Of a stretch of 64,000 nucleotides of DNA, positions 25,827-34,769 are shown piece after piece. The DNA lies in NCBI RefSeq assembly GCF_030816015.1, contig NZ_JAUSXN010000001.1:3100001-3164000 (forward strand), written 5' to 3'. The notes under the pieces are model-generated. The model had not been told where the DNA came from and searched no databases. It saw only the letters and a program-made list of their open reading frames with translations. This DNA comes from Pedobacter sp. W3I1 (lineage in GTDB: Bacteria > Bacteroidota > Bacteroidia > Sphingobacteriales > Sphingobacteriaceae). How positions within the stretch are numbered: the stretch's first letter is position 1; every line of letters starts with the position of its first letter. Both the position numbers and the translations under genes were made by a program.

Positions 25827-26432
25827 TTGAAGTTAAAAGAAGAATATTACCTGAATGAAGATGTGGTTAGCCTAGCTAAAGATTTGCTGGGTAAGATACT
25901 GTACACCAAAATCGATAACGAAATCACTGCAGGAATCATCGTCGAGACCGAAGCTTATTTTGGCATAAAGGATAAAGCTTCGCATGCTTATGGTGGCCGC
26001 AGAACCAACCGAACAGAAACCATGTATGGTAGTGGGGGTGTTGCTTATGTATATCTCTGTTACGGCATGCATAACCTCTTCAATATTGTGAGTTCAAAAG
26101 AAGACGATCCTCACGCTGTTTTAATTAGGGGCATCGAGCCTTTGATTGGGATTGATATTATCGAGCAAAGAAGAAATATGCCACATACAAAAGGAGCTAT
26201 TTCGGCTGGTCCGGGTTCTGCAGCAAAAGCACTAGGGATAGATAGAGCTTTTAACGCTAAAAATCTTACCGGTGATGAAATCTGGATCGAAGACCATGCT
26301 ATCCGGTATCAAAACGAAGATATTGCAGCTACGCCCCGGGTGGGCATTGCATATGCCAAAGAGCATGCTTTATTACCTTGGCGGTTCTTTGTAAAAGGCA
26401 ACAAATATGTAAGTAAACCAAATAAGGTTTAA
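25827..26432 (+). CDS. 3-methyladenine DNA glycosylase (AAG/MPG type)
   Basis: A 201-residue base-excision repair enzyme that removes alkylated purines from DNA. Family blocks are VETEAYFGIKDKASHAYGG, RTETMYGSGGVAYVYLCYGM, HNLFNIVSS, VLIRGIEP and AGPGSAAKALGI. The length is normal. It seems to start with TTG at 25827 (MKLKEEYYL), 14 bp after the fRMsr stop, with no ATG before conserved sequence. It is probably co-transcribed with the fRMsr gene. Confidence 0.93.
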   Translation: MKLKEEYYLNEDVVSLAKDLLGKILYTKIDNEITAGIIVETEAYFGIKDKASHAYGGRRTNRTETMYGSGGVAYVYLCYGMHNLFNIVSSKEDDPHAVLIRGIEPLIGIDIIEQRRNMPHTKGAISAGPGSAAKALGIDRAFNAKNLTGDEIWIEDHAIRYQNEDIAATPRVGIAYAKEHALLPWRFFVKGNKYVSKPNKV

Positions 26433-26485
26433 ATTAACAGAAACCTTTTAGCGAACTTCCTGTTTTTCTTTTAAATAATTAAAAG

Positions 26486-26974
26486 ATGAAAAACGAGAAA
26501 AACATAGCAATCCTGAAAGAAATGGCAGAAAGCGTACGCACCTGTATGTTTACCACATTTTCTTCAGCAGACGAATTAGGAAGCAGACCAATGGGTACAG
26601 CAAAAATTGAAGATGATGGCAGCTTATGGTTTTATACCAACGAATACTCACTTAAATCAAAGGAAATCTCAAAAGAAAACAATGTACTGCTTGCTTATAG
26701 CGATCCATCAAAAAACACTTATTTAACGGTAAAGGGTAAGGCCGAACTGGTAGATGATAAAGTACGTAAAGAAGCTTATTTTTCTCCATTTATTAAGGCC
26801 TGGTTTCCCGATGGAATAGAAGATCCAAGATTAATTCTGATAAAAGTTACTCCTGAAGAAGCTGAATACTGGGATGCTTCATCATCAAAAATAGTGGTCT
26901 TATTTAGTATGTTAAAAGCGGTTGTTACCGGAGATGCACCCGACCTGGGTAAGCACGATACGATTAAATTTTAA
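26486..26974 (+). CDS. Pyridoxamine 5'-phosphate oxidase-like (general stress protein 26) family
   Basis: A 162-residue split-barrel flavin-binding-fold protein. It has ESVRTCMFTTFSSADELGSR, PMGTAKIEDDGSLWFYTNEY, NVLLAYSDPSKNTYLTVKG and WFPDGIEDPRLILIKVTPEE, all typical of the general stress protein 26 group. These bind FMN or FAD; the reaction is generally unknown. It is 53 bp after the glycosylase and is closed by a terminator at 26991. Confidence 0.88.
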   Translation: MKNEKNIAILKEMAESVRTCMFTTFSSADELGSRPMGTAKIEDDGSLWFYTNEYSLKSKEISKENNVLLAYSDPSKNTYLTVKGKAELVDDKVRKEAYFSPFIKAWFPDGIEDPRLILIKVTPEEAEYWDASSSKIVVLFSMLKAVVTGDAPDLGKHDTIKF

Positions 26975-26990
26975 TAATCTGAAAGAATCG

Positions 26991-27024
26991 AAAAGCAGGA
27001 TTGGAAACAATACCTGCTTTTTTT
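26991..27024 (+). terminator. Terminator before kynU
   Basis: Stem AAAAGCAGG with CCTGCTTTT, a 13-nt loop and a T-run. It separates the stress gene group from kynU, which begins just 15 bp later. Confidence 0.85.
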
Positions 27025-27038
27025 GTAATATTGGCGCA

Positions 27039-28352
27039 ATGAATTTCGAAAACACCCTATCCTTTGCTAAGTCACTTGATGAAGCTGATCAGCTCCGCCA
27101 TTTTAGGTCACAGTTTTTATTTCCAAATCACAATAATAAAGAATTTATATACCTGTGTGGTAATTCATTAGGGCTTCAACCTAAAGCTGCAAGTGAAGTT
27201 ATGAAAGGTCAGCTTGATAATTGGGCCAATTACGCCGTAGAAGGTTGGTTTGATGGGAATGAGCCCTGGATGTTCTACCATAAAGCGCTTAAAAAGTTAA
27301 TGGCACCTATTGTTGGTGCATTACCATCAGAGGTTTGCCCAATGAATACCTTAACCGTGAATCTCCATTTGTTAATGGTTAGCTTCTATCAGCCCAAAGG
27401 CAAACGCTTTAAAATTATTATGGAAGGCGGCGCATTCCCATCCGATCAATACGCAATAGAAAGCCAGGTGAGATTTCATGGTTTCGATCCAAAAGAAGCG
27501 ATTATAGAAGTTTTTCCTAGGAATGGTGAAGAGATACTTCGCACTGAAGATATTATAGCTCAGATCAAAGAAAATGCCAATGAAATCGCATTAGTGTTGT
27601 TCGGAGGAATCAATTATTATACAGGGCAGTGGTATGATATGGAAACCATCACCAAAGCTGGGCATGAAATTGGGGCAATTGTAGGATGGGATTTAGCACA
27701 TGCTGCAGGTAATGTTCCTGTAAAGCTTCACGATTGGGATATAGATTTTGCGTGCTGGTGCTCGTACAAATATCAAAATTCAGGTCCGGGAGGAATAAGC
27801 GGAATCTTTGTTCATGAAAAACATTTCAGTAATACCGAATTGAATCGCTTCGCCGGATGGTGGGGCTATCAGGAAAGTAAACGTTTTAAAATGGAAAAAG
27901 GCTTTATTCCTGAAGCTGGTGCAGACGGTTGGCAGGTAAGCTGCACACAGGTAATGCCTATGGCTTTATACCATGCATCACTGCAGATTTTCGAACAGGC
28001 CGGCTTTATCGAACCGCTTAGAAATAAAAGTATTACTTTAACTGCTTATCTGGAATTTATTATAAATGAAGTAAATAAAGAACTGGGAGTAGAGCAGTAT
28101 ACAATCATCACACCTAAGATAGCTAAAGATAGAGGCGCACAATTATCCATCATTGCGCAACGAAATGGCAAACAGATTTTTGATGGTTTGATGGCCTGCC
28201 ACGTACTGGGCGACTGGCGCGAACCTGATGTAATTCGCTTAAGCGCCGTTCCACTTTACAATTCTTTCGAGGATGTTTATTTGGCTGGACAGGCACTTTT
28301 AAAAGTAAGTAAAGACGTTTTACTAACAAATGCTCATCAAATAAAAAATTAA
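27039..28352 (+). CDS. kynU: Kynureninase
   Basis: PLP-dependent enzyme that splits kynurenine to anthranilate and alanine (or 3-hydroxykynurenine to 3-hydroxyanthranilate). The ATG at 27039 (MNFENTLSFAKSLDEADQL) gives 437 residues, typical of the family. The frame is open further upstream, but only through the preceding gene and terminator. Motifs include FIYLCGNSLGLQPKAA, VGWDLAHAAGNVPVKLHDW and the PLP-lysine region CWCSYKYQNSGPGG. TAATATTG at 27026-27033 is a near-match to the -7 element. Other kynurenine-pathway genes are absent here. Confidence 0.96.
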   Translation: MNFENTLSFAKSLDEADQLRHFRSQFLFPNHNNKEFIYLCGNSLGLQPKAASEVMKGQLDNWANYAVEGWFDGNEPWMFYHKALKKLMAPIVGALPSEVCPMNTLTVNLHLLMVSFYQPKGKRFKIIMEGGAFPSDQYAIESQVRFHGFDPKEAIIEVFPRNGEEILRTEDIIAQIKENANEIALVLFGGINYYTGQWYDMETITKAGHEIGAIVGWDLAHAAGNVPVKLHDWDIDFACWCSYKYQNSGPGGISGIFVHEKHFSNTELNRFAGWWGYQESKRFKMEKGFIPEAGADGWQVSCTQVMPMALYHASLQIFEQAGFIEPLRNKSITLTAYLEFIINEVNKELGVEQYTIITPKIAKDRGAQLSIIAQRNGKQIFDGLMACHVLGDWREPDVIRLSAVPLYNSFEDVYLAGQALLKVSKDVLLTNAHQIKN

Positions 28353-28355
28353 GAA

Positions 28356-29216
28356 ATGATTAATTACAACCCTAAAGATTGGAGTACCTTCATTTTTCAC
28401 ATCCACAAAAGCGACACCTTCCGAAAACTGTGGCCCTTAATGCTGGCTGTAGCTATTTTTTCGGGCCTGGTTGCTTTTGCTGAATTGAATTTCTTCCAGC
28501 TTTCTAAGAGCAGTTATGTAACCAATATCGGCATGATGCACAGTTTATTGGGCTTTGTATTATCGATGTTATTGGTTTTTAGAACAAATACAGCATATGA
28601 CAGGTGGTGGGAAGGCAGAAAGATGCTGGGGTCATTAACCAATGTGAGCCGAAACCTGGCCATGAAGATCAAAGCCCTTAAATTAACAGAAGAAGATGTC
28701 CGCTTTTTCGAATACGGCATTCCTAAATATGCTTTTGCCTTAAAGGAACATTTACGCGAAAGGATGTATTTTGGCAAAAACAGTCTTTTAATCGAGGTTG
28801 AAGAAGGTAAACACGTGCCAAACCAGATTGCAGGAAGTTTAATTAACAGGTTATACGAATTACTCGAAAGGAGTGCGATCTCACAGGAGCAATTTATTGT
28901 GCTTTCTGGAGATTTTAATCAATTTACCGATATTTGCGGTGCTTGCGAGCGTATCAAAAATACACCAATCCCATATTCTTACAGTGCCTTTATTAAGAAA
29001 TTTATCTTCATCTACGTAATCACTTTACCTATTGGATGGGTATTTAGTCTGGGTTATTTCGTGGTGCCAATTGTTCCCTTTATCCTCTATGTATTAGCGA
29101 GTTTAGAGCTGATAGCTGAAGAAATAGAGAACCCATTCGGGGAAGACGCAAACGACCTGCCTGTAGATCAGATATGCACTAATATAGAAAAACATGTAGA
29201 GGAGATTTTAGGCTAA
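28356..29216 (+). CDS. Bestrophin-family anion channel
   Basis: A 286-residue membrane protein of the bestrophin/UPF0187 family. It has hydrophobic segments LWPLMLAVAIFSGLVAFAE, MHSLLGFVLSMLLVFR, FIFIYVITLPIGWVFSLGYF and VVPIVPFILYVLASLEL. The conserved blocks are RTNTAYDRWWEGRKMLG and EEIENPFGEDANDLP. Bacterial homologues form pentameric ion channels. It is 3 bp after kynU and overlaps the next gene by one base, so all three are almost certainly one operon. The link to kynurenine is unknown. Confidence 0.93.
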   Translation: MINYNPKDWSTFIFHIHKSDTFRKLWPLMLAVAIFSGLVAFAELNFFQLSKSSYVTNIGMMHSLLGFVLSMLLVFRTNTAYDRWWEGRKMLGSLTNVSRNLAMKIKALKLTEEDVRFFEYGIPKYAFALKEHLRERMYFGKNSLLIEVEEGKHVPNQIAGSLINRLYELLERSAISQEQFIVLSGDFNQFTDICGACERIKNTPIPYSYSAFIKKFIFIYVITLPIGWVFSLGYFVVPIVPFILYVLASLELIAEEIENPFGEDANDLPVDQICTNIEKHVEEILG

Positions 29217-30118
29217 TGATTAAGATTGCCTGGCATCCGCTTTATGCACATCCTTTACCAGCAGGGCACCGTTTTCCGATGCTGAAGTATGAGTTGATAC
29301 CTGAACAACTTTTGCATGAAGGAACCATAATGCAGCAGAATTTGTTTAGTCCGGAACCAGTTTCGGAAGACATTATTCTCTTGACACACGAAAAAAAATA
29401 TTGGGAACAGCTTAGGGATTTAACACTTTCAGCGAAAGATCAAAGGCGGATAGGTTTCCCCTTAAACGCACAGCTTTTAGAACGCGAACTGAGGATTACA
29501 CAAGGTACCATCGATGGAGCTAACTTCGCAATAAGCAATGGAATTGCTTTTAATGTTGCGGGAGGTATACATCATGCGGGCAGCAATTGGGGCGAAGGCT
29601 TTTGCTTATTAAACGACCAGGCTGTTGCTGCTAATTACCTGTTAAATAAAATCTTATCTAAACGGATCTTAATAATCGATTTAGATGTGCACCAGGGAAA
29701 TGGCACTGCAGAAATCTTTCAAAAAGAGCCAAGGGTATTCACTTTTTCAATGCATGGCGATAAAAATTTCCCTTTCAGAAAAGAAATTTCAAGCCTGGAT
29801 GTTCCATTAGATGATGGCGTACAGGATGAGGAATATCTATCATCCTTAAACGTAAATTTAAAAAGGGCATTTGAAAGGGCCAAACCTGATTTCGTATTTT
29901 ATCTATCAGGAGTAGATGTACTTTCTACTGATAAGCTTGGTAAGCTGGCCCTAAGCAAAGCCGCGTGTAAAGAACGTGATAGAATAGTGCTGCAGGCCTG
30001 TAAAGATAAAAATTTACCGGTGCAGGTGAGTATGGGCGGTGGTTACTCCACCGATATCAGAGATATTGTAGATGCACACTGCAATACTTACCGACTGGCT
30101 TTTGATTTATTTACCTGA
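29216..30118 (+). CDS. Histone deacetylase-family (acetoin/acetylpolyamine-type) hydrolase
   Basis: A 300-residue zinc amidohydrolase of the class II/III arginase-like HDAC family. Active-site residues are visible: the His pair His119-His120 in AGGIHHAG, zinc ligands Asp157 and His159 in IIDLDVHQGNG, and Asp234 in YLSGVDVLSTDKLG. The GGGYS motif is at about 274-278. Bacteria lack histones, so the substrate may be acetylated polyamines or protein lysines. It overlaps the bestrophin gene by one base, which suggests coupling with kynU and the channel. Confidence 0.93.
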   Translation: MIKIAWHPLYAHPLPAGHRFPMLKYELIPEQLLHEGTIMQQNLFSPEPVSEDIILLTHEKKYWEQLRDLTLSAKDQRRIGFPLNAQLLERELRITQGTIDGANFAISNGIAFNVAGGIHHAGSNWGEGFCLLNDQAVAANYLLNKILSKRILIIDLDVHQGNGTAEIFQKEPRVFTFSMHGDKNFPFRKEISSLDVPLDDGVQDEEYLSSLNVNLKRAFERAKPDFVFYLSGVDVLSTDKLGKLALSKAACKERDRIVLQACKDKNLPVQVSMGGGYSTDIRDIVDAHCNTYRLAFDLFT

Positions 30119-30173
30119 TTCAATTCATACCTAAATCATAGTGATTGTTTGTATCTCGTTTGCCTCAAGCAAT

Positions 30174-30246
30174 CGTCATGCTGTCCCGAAGCTTCGGGAT
30201 CAGTATCTTCCTGCTATTAAGACCCTGAAATAAATTCATGGTGACG
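30174..30246. repeat. Composite palindromic repeat (family B)
   Basis: Begins CGTCATGCTG. It holds a perfect inner palindrome, TCCCGAAGCTTCGGGA, and ends ACCCTGAAATAAATTCATGG followed by TGACG. It seems to be two repeat units joined. Confidence 0.7.
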
Positions 30247-30310
30247 GGACTAGTACTAAAATATCTCAAAAGCATCTTAAAAACCATAATATCCTTATCT
30301 TCGCGGCAAT

Positions 30311-30994
30311 ATGTTGGAGATTATTTATCAGGATGAAAATCTAATTGCAATTAACAAACCCCATGGGCTATTGGTACATCAATCTTCTATTGCAAGAGAT
30401 GCCACAGAGTTTGCGCTTCAGTTACTCAGAGATCAGGTGGGCAAGCATGTTAGTCCGGTACACAGGTTAGACAGGAAAACCAGCGGAGTCTTATTATTTG
30501 CTTTTGATAAGCCATCTGAAATTGCTATGCACCAGCAATTTATGAATGCTGAAACTGATAAAAAATACTTAGCTATTCTTCGCGGTTTCACACCCGATGC
30601 CATGGATATCGATTATCCATTAGCCAAAGAAAACGGAACGATGCAGGATGCTTTTACCTCATTTAGAACACTTCAAAAGGCTGAGGTGGCAGTTGCTTTC
30701 GGTAAACACCCAACCTCACGGTATTCATTGGTAGAGGCCACACCTAAAACCGGGAGGATGCATCAATTAAGAAGACACTTTAGCCATATACTACATCCAA
30801 TTATTGGCGATAGGACACATGGCTGCAACAAACAAAACAAATTTTTTAAAGCGCAATGGGATATGACAACCATGTTGCTCCATGCTTCTGAGTTAGCATT
30901 CGCCCATCCCGTTACAAAAGAAAGAATTCATTTGAAAGCCGGTTTACACGATGAATTTAAAAGAGTGATGGATTTTATGAAAATGGAACCTTAA
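30311..30994 (+). CDS. RluA-family pseudouridine synthase, TruC-like
   Basis: A 227-residue RNA pseudouridine synthase without an S4 domain. The catalytic motif is VHRLDRKTSGVLLFAFDK, with LIAINKPHGLLVHQS at the N-terminus, DKKYLAILRG, and the C-terminal TPKTGRMHQLRRHFSHI. The RRH-type end and length resemble TruC (tRNA-Asp U65) and related enzymes. A TATCTTCG near-match to the -7 element ends 7 bp before the start codon. Confidence 0.9.
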   Translation: MLEIIYQDENLIAINKPHGLLVHQSSIARDATEFALQLLRDQVGKHVSPVHRLDRKTSGVLLFAFDKPSEIAMHQQFMNAETDKKYLAILRGFTPDAMDIDYPLAKENGTMQDAFTSFRTLQKAEVAVAFGKHPTSRYSLVEATPKTGRMHQLRRHFSHILHPIIGDRTHGCNKQNKFFKAQWDMTTMLLHASELAFAHPVTKERIHLKAGLHDEFKRVMDFMKMEP

Positions 30995-31032
30995 CACAAT
31001 TTTTGCCATCAAAATCTGTTTATATAACATCT

Positions 31033-31767
31033 ATGATTAAATACTTACGTTTTACACTCCCAGTTTTAGCGCTTTTCGCAGCCAGTTGTTCTTCTGTTTA
31101 TATGCCAAACGTTCCAAATACCCCTATGTTAAGTAAACAGGGCGAATTTAGTGGCGGTGCACATATCTCTTTAAAAGGCAATGCCAGTGTTAATGGTGCT
31201 TATGCCGTTTCCGATCATATTGGTGTGCTTTTTAGCGGTTCTAGAATGAATAGTGAAAGAAAAAGCAAAGATTTCGGACACAAACTTATTGAGATTGGCG
31301 GAGGATATTTCGACACTTTTGGCCCAGACAACAATCGGATTATAGAAATTTATGCAGGTGTAGGAAAGGGTTGGAGCGATATCACTTTCCGCGATTATAA
31401 AAATGATATCCTCATCAGCTCCGAATTGCAGGAAGTAGATTACCGGAAAACATTTTTACAGGTAAATTATAGTTCGAAAAAGAAAAACAACCTGCGTTTA
31501 TTCGGAACCGATTTCCCAATTAACTACGGTACAGCATTAAGAATTAGCCATATTAAAATGGATAGGTTCTTTTTAAATGGTGTTGTTCAACCAAAAGAAG
31601 ACAACATCTTTTTTGAGCCGGTATTTTTTACGCGTATGGCGCTCAGTAAAACTTTTCAGCTACAATATACCACCAGCAGTAATATCGGCTTAAAGAACCG
31701 TAAATACATGTCAGCAGGTAATTCTATCTTCACCATTGGTGTCGTGGTTAATGTTGGGGGTAAATAA
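31033..31767 (+). CDS. Hypothetical lipoprotein with beta-barrel-like domain
   Basis: A 244-residue protein from ATG at 31033 (MIKYLRFTLPVLALF). The frame is open to a TTG at 31003, but the ATG gives a clean signal. The lipobox is AASC. The mature part has alternating hydrophobic strands (GGAHISLKGNASVNGAYAV, HIGVLFSGSRM, IIEIYAGVGKGWSDITF) and ends FTIGVVVNVGGK. This looks like an outer-membrane beta-barrel or sheet. I recognise no function. Confidence 0.75.
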   Translation: MIKYLRFTLPVLALFAASCSSVYMPNVPNTPMLSKQGEFSGGAHISLKGNASVNGAYAVSDHIGVLFSGSRMNSERKSKDFGHKLIEIGGGYFDTFGPDNNRIIEIYAGVGKGWSDITFRDYKNDILISSELQEVDYRKTFLQVNYSSKKKNNLRLFGTDFPINYGTALRISHIKMDRFFLNGVVQPKEDNIFFEPVFFTRMALSKTFQLQYTTSSNIGLKNRKYMSAGNSIFTIGVVVNVGGK

Positions 31768-31774
31768 CAGCAGC

Positions 31775-31803
31775 TGTCGTTCTGAGCACAGCGAAGAATC
31801 TGT
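31775..31803. repeat. Half-copy of a family A-like repeat
   Basis: TGTCGTTCTGAGCACAGCGA followed by AGAATCTGT. It resembles one arm of the longer family A elements, with no partner arm nearby. Confidence 0.45.
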
Positions 31804-31917
31804 ATGACTTTGACAACGCACATTAATTTAATGCTATTAAGCCTGGATGATCGTTTGTTCAGTAAAATTAATTAATGTATCTTTTTTCAAACTATTGATA
31901 TGAATCTAATAGAAAAT

Positions 31918-31956
31918 CGTCATCTCGACTGAAGCGCAGCGTAATGGAGAGATCTA
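31918..31956. repeat. Family A repeat, single arm
   Basis: CGTCATCTCGACTGAAGCGC followed by AGCG-TAATGGAGAGATCT. It corresponds to the right arm of family A in inverse orientation. A family B palindrome follows. Confidence 0.6.
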
Positions 31957-31971
31957 CTTCCTAGCATGAAA

Positions 31972-31997
31972 GACCCTGAAATAAATTCAGGGTGACG
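31972..31997. repeat. Family B palindrome
   Basis: GACCCTGAAATAAATTCAGG followed by GTGACG. The stem ACCCTGAA/TTCAGGGT is perfect. It sits before the end of the MATE gene. Confidence 0.7.
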
Positions 31998-32014
31998 CAA
32001 CTTTTAGGATAAAA

Positions 32015-33373
32015 TTATCCGGCTTTCAAAGCCCTCGTTTTATTCTGAAAACGCATGAATAATAGGATAGAGGCTGTTAAAAGTCCTAAGGTTAATCCAT
32101 ACCAGATGCCATTAACGCCTAAGTTAAAATGAAACCCCAATACATAACCAATGGGAATCCCAACTACCCAGTAGGCCAGAAAAGTTATAAAAGTTGGGAT
32201 ATTAACATCGCCAACACCACGTAAAACACCTAAACCAACCACCTGTGTACCATCAAAGAGCTGAAAAAAACCAGCAATGATCAACAATTGGGCGGCAATG
32301 GGAATAACAGCCGTATCTTCGGTATAAATAAAAGGCATGATGTTATTGGCCAGAATAAAAATAACGGCTGTGCAACACATAAATAGCAGAATAACATGAT
32401 AACTGGCAATTGCAGATTTACGTAAATCGTCGAAATTATTCTTGCCAAAATTATTTCCTGTTTTAATGGTAGCTGCCGAGGCTACACCACTTGCAATCAT
32501 ATAGGTCATTGCGGCTAAACTAATCGCAATTTGATGTGCTGCTTGTTCTACTGCACCGATAGTGCCTATAAGCACTGCGGCACCACTAAAGGCACTGATT
32601 TCGAATGAATATTGCATCGCAACAGGCATTCCAATTTTGGCAATCTTAATCGCTCTTATTTTATCAAAAAATGTTGCTTTAAAACTGATCAGGTATTTTT
32701 TAAAATGTTGAGAACGCAACACATAAAAGCACATCACAGTTGCCATTAAAATCCTGTCGATTAATGTACTTAAACCCACACCACTAACACCCATCGATTT
32801 AATGCCGAACATTCCTTTCACGAAAATGATCCCTAAAATAATATTAATGGCGTTTCCCCAAATGGAAACAAACATGGCTTGTTTGGTAAATCCTAAACCT
32901 TCAGCAAACTGCTTAAAAGTCTGAAAAATCAATAAAGGGATAATCGAAACAGATAACAGGTTTAAATAGGGTTTTGCATAACGTACTACTTCAGGCGTCT
33001 GTTCCAGGTGATCGATCACGAAAAATATTCCCAATTGAACGAGTACGTATAAAAATATACCCACACAGATATTAATAATTAAACTGTTTGATAAAAGTTT
33101 TCCGCATTCATCATAATTCTGACGACCGTTTTCTTGTGCAATAAGGGGCGTTAAACCATAGGAGATCCCTAATCCAATCACCAGAATAAGCATAAATATG
33201 CTGTTCACCAACGAAACAGCAGCCAATTGAATGGTATCAGTAAAATGACCAACAATAATACTATCGGCCATATGTACCAAAGTGTGACCAACCTGAGAAC
33301 CTACAATTGGCAACGCCAAATGAAGATTTTCTTTATAATAGGGTTTATACCTGGTGTAAATTTTAGAAAACAT
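32015..33373 (-). CDS. MATE-family multidrug/cation efflux transporter
   Basis: A 452-residue inner-membrane exporter of the NorM/MatE type, with twelve predicted helices. N-terminal LHLALPIVGSQVGHTLVHMADS and VGHFTDTIQLAAVSLVNSIF are typical of the first MatE repeat. IGMPVAMQYSFEISAFSGAA starts the second. It exports cationic compounds in exchange for Na+ or H+ in known members. The substrate here is unknown. It stands alone, convergent with the plus-strand genes to its left. Confidence 0.93.
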   Translation of the reverse strand: MFSKIYTRYKPYYKENLHLALPIVGSQVGHTLVHMADSIIVGHFTDTIQLAAVSLVNSIFMLILVIGLGISYGLTPLIAQENGRQNYDECGKLLSNSLIINICVGIFLYVLVQLGIFFVIDHLEQTPEVVRYAKPYLNLLSVSIIPLLIFQTFKQFAEGLGFTKQAMFVSIWGNAINIILGIIFVKGMFGIKSMGVSGVGLSTLIDRILMATVMCFYVLRSQHFKKYLISFKATFFDKIRAIKIAKIGMPVAMQYSFEISAFSGAAVLIGTIGAVEQAAHQIAISLAAMTYMIASGVASAATIKTGNNFGKNNFDDLRKSAIASYHVILLFMCCTAVIFILANNIMPFIYTEDTAVIPIAAQLLIIAGFFQLFDGTQVVGLGVLRGVGDVNIPTFITFLAYWVVGIPIGYVLGFHFNLGVNGIWYGLTLGLLTASILLFMRFQNKTRALKAG

Positions 33374-33549
33374 AGGTTTACAAAGGTCGGATTTTTAAAC
33401 CTCAAAAAATAGGGATGTAGAAAAGTTAATGTTCGGTTTACAAAAGGAGGGCATCCTGTTTCGCCGAATTATCAAAGCCAGCGGCATTATAAACAAATTT
33501 ATGCTTTGGTTTATCGTTTCCCCACAGATCAAAAATTGATATCCGAAAT

Positions 33550-34746
33550 CTATTTTGGAGAAGCTGCCAGCAAAGGAGCATACTTTTTAAGGATTGAAAG
33601 GATTTTACTTCTGTCGGCAATGTAAATATTGCTCATAAAGATAATACCTGTTGTTTTATTGAAGAGTATATTAGCACTTGCACCTGGGTCATCTCCATCA
33701 TGCCCAATATACCCATCGTTGTAAATATTCCAGAAAACGCCCTTGTTTCTTGTCTGCAAACTCATATTCTCAGGTACGCTTTGAGGTGTAAACACCGGTT
33801 TAAACATTTCAATTGCAGATGCGCTCTTAATCAAACCAGCGTTATTATTAAGCATTTTCATCATCTCCTGTACATATAACGACAGCTCGACAACTGAAGT
33901 TCTTAATCCTCCATCAGGGTAAGTAGTCAGGTGATAGAAAGGCAATGCGATATCTTTTGTTAAATAAGGAACTGCCTGTTTTTCAGCATTTTGTTTCGAT
34001 TTAAACCAATTTGTATTTTTCATATGCAGTGGCTTAAAAATATATTGCTGCGTAAAATCGGCGAAAGACATACCGGATTTCACCTCAATAAGGTAAGCTG
34101 CAAGTGCCGAACCAATATTACTGTATGAAGCCCGTTTGCCGGGTTTCGAATTGCTGAAATTCTCTTTTTTGTATAATGCGCCCTGAGGGGTTAAATAAGC
34201 CTTCAAAAAGGTGATTAAGGTCGTGTCATTTAGATCAGCAGTATAATGGTTTTCCTTCATTATTTTCATTAACGGCTCATTTTGAACTTTTGGCCCCTCA
34301 AAACGATACGACCGGTTGTATATTTCCTGATCATCCAAAATCCCTGAGGTATGCGTAGTTAAATGTTTAACTTTAATAACTTCATCAGGGAAGTAAGGAT
34401 TTACGACTTTAAACGGGAGAATAGTATTAATATCTGTCTCCAGATCAAAATAACCCTGCTCTATAGCTTTCATGAGCGATACGGCGATAAATGTTTTGCT
34501 AACCGAACCAATATTTTGAATTGTTTGTGGCGTATATGTTTGTTTTTTAGCAACATTAGCATAGCCAAAACCGCTTTCAAAAACGATTTTGTCTCTATTT
34601 AAAATGGCTACTGAAAAGCCTGGTATATTGTTTTGATCAAGATAATCTTGAAGCTTAAGGCGCACAGAATCCTGATAATTTTGCGACTTTACCGTTAAGG
34701 AACAGAAAACAATAACAAAAAAGAATAATGATTTTAGAGGTGTCAT
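33550..34746 (-). CDS. Serine hydrolase, class C beta-lactamase-like
   Basis: A 398-residue secreted enzyme of the beta-lactamase/AmpC-like (Pfam Beta-lactamase) family. The signal peptide ends LTVKSQ. The Ser-x-x-Lys motif is SVSK (Ser81/Lys84) in IGSVSKTFIAVS. The Tyr-x-Asn motif is YSN (208-210). The third motif appears as HDGDDPG rather than a canonical KTG or HxG. This pattern is common to esterase- and peptidase-like members, so beta-lactam hydrolysis is not implied. The next gene upstream starts 24 bp away on the same strand. Confidence 0.87.
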   Translation of the reverse strand: MTPLKSLFFFVIVFCSLTVKSQNYQDSVRLKLQDYLDQNNIPGFSVAILNRDKIVFESGFGYANVAKKQTYTPQTIQNIGSVSKTFIAVSLMKAIEQGYFDLETDINTILPFKVVNPYFPDEVIKVKHLTTHTSGILDDQEIYNRSYRFEGPKVQNEPLMKIMKENHYTADLNDTTLITFLKAYLTPQGALYKKENFSNSKPGKRASYSNIGSALAAYLIEVKSGMSFADFTQQYIFKPLHMKNTNWFKSKQNAEKQAVPYLTKDIALPFYHLTTYPDGGLRTSVVELSLYVQEMMKMLNNNAGLIKSASAIEMFKPVFTPQSVPENMSLQTRNKGVFWNIYNDGYIGHDGDDPGASANILFNKTTGIIFMSNIYIADRSKILSILKKYAPLLAASPK

Positions 34747-34769
34747 TTAATATATTTTAGGGATACTTG

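Noticed and set aside
33438..33620. A 60-codon minus-strand frame overlapping the end of the class C-like hydrolase
   Set aside because: It overlaps an intact, longer gene, begins inside it, and has no known family or start signal.
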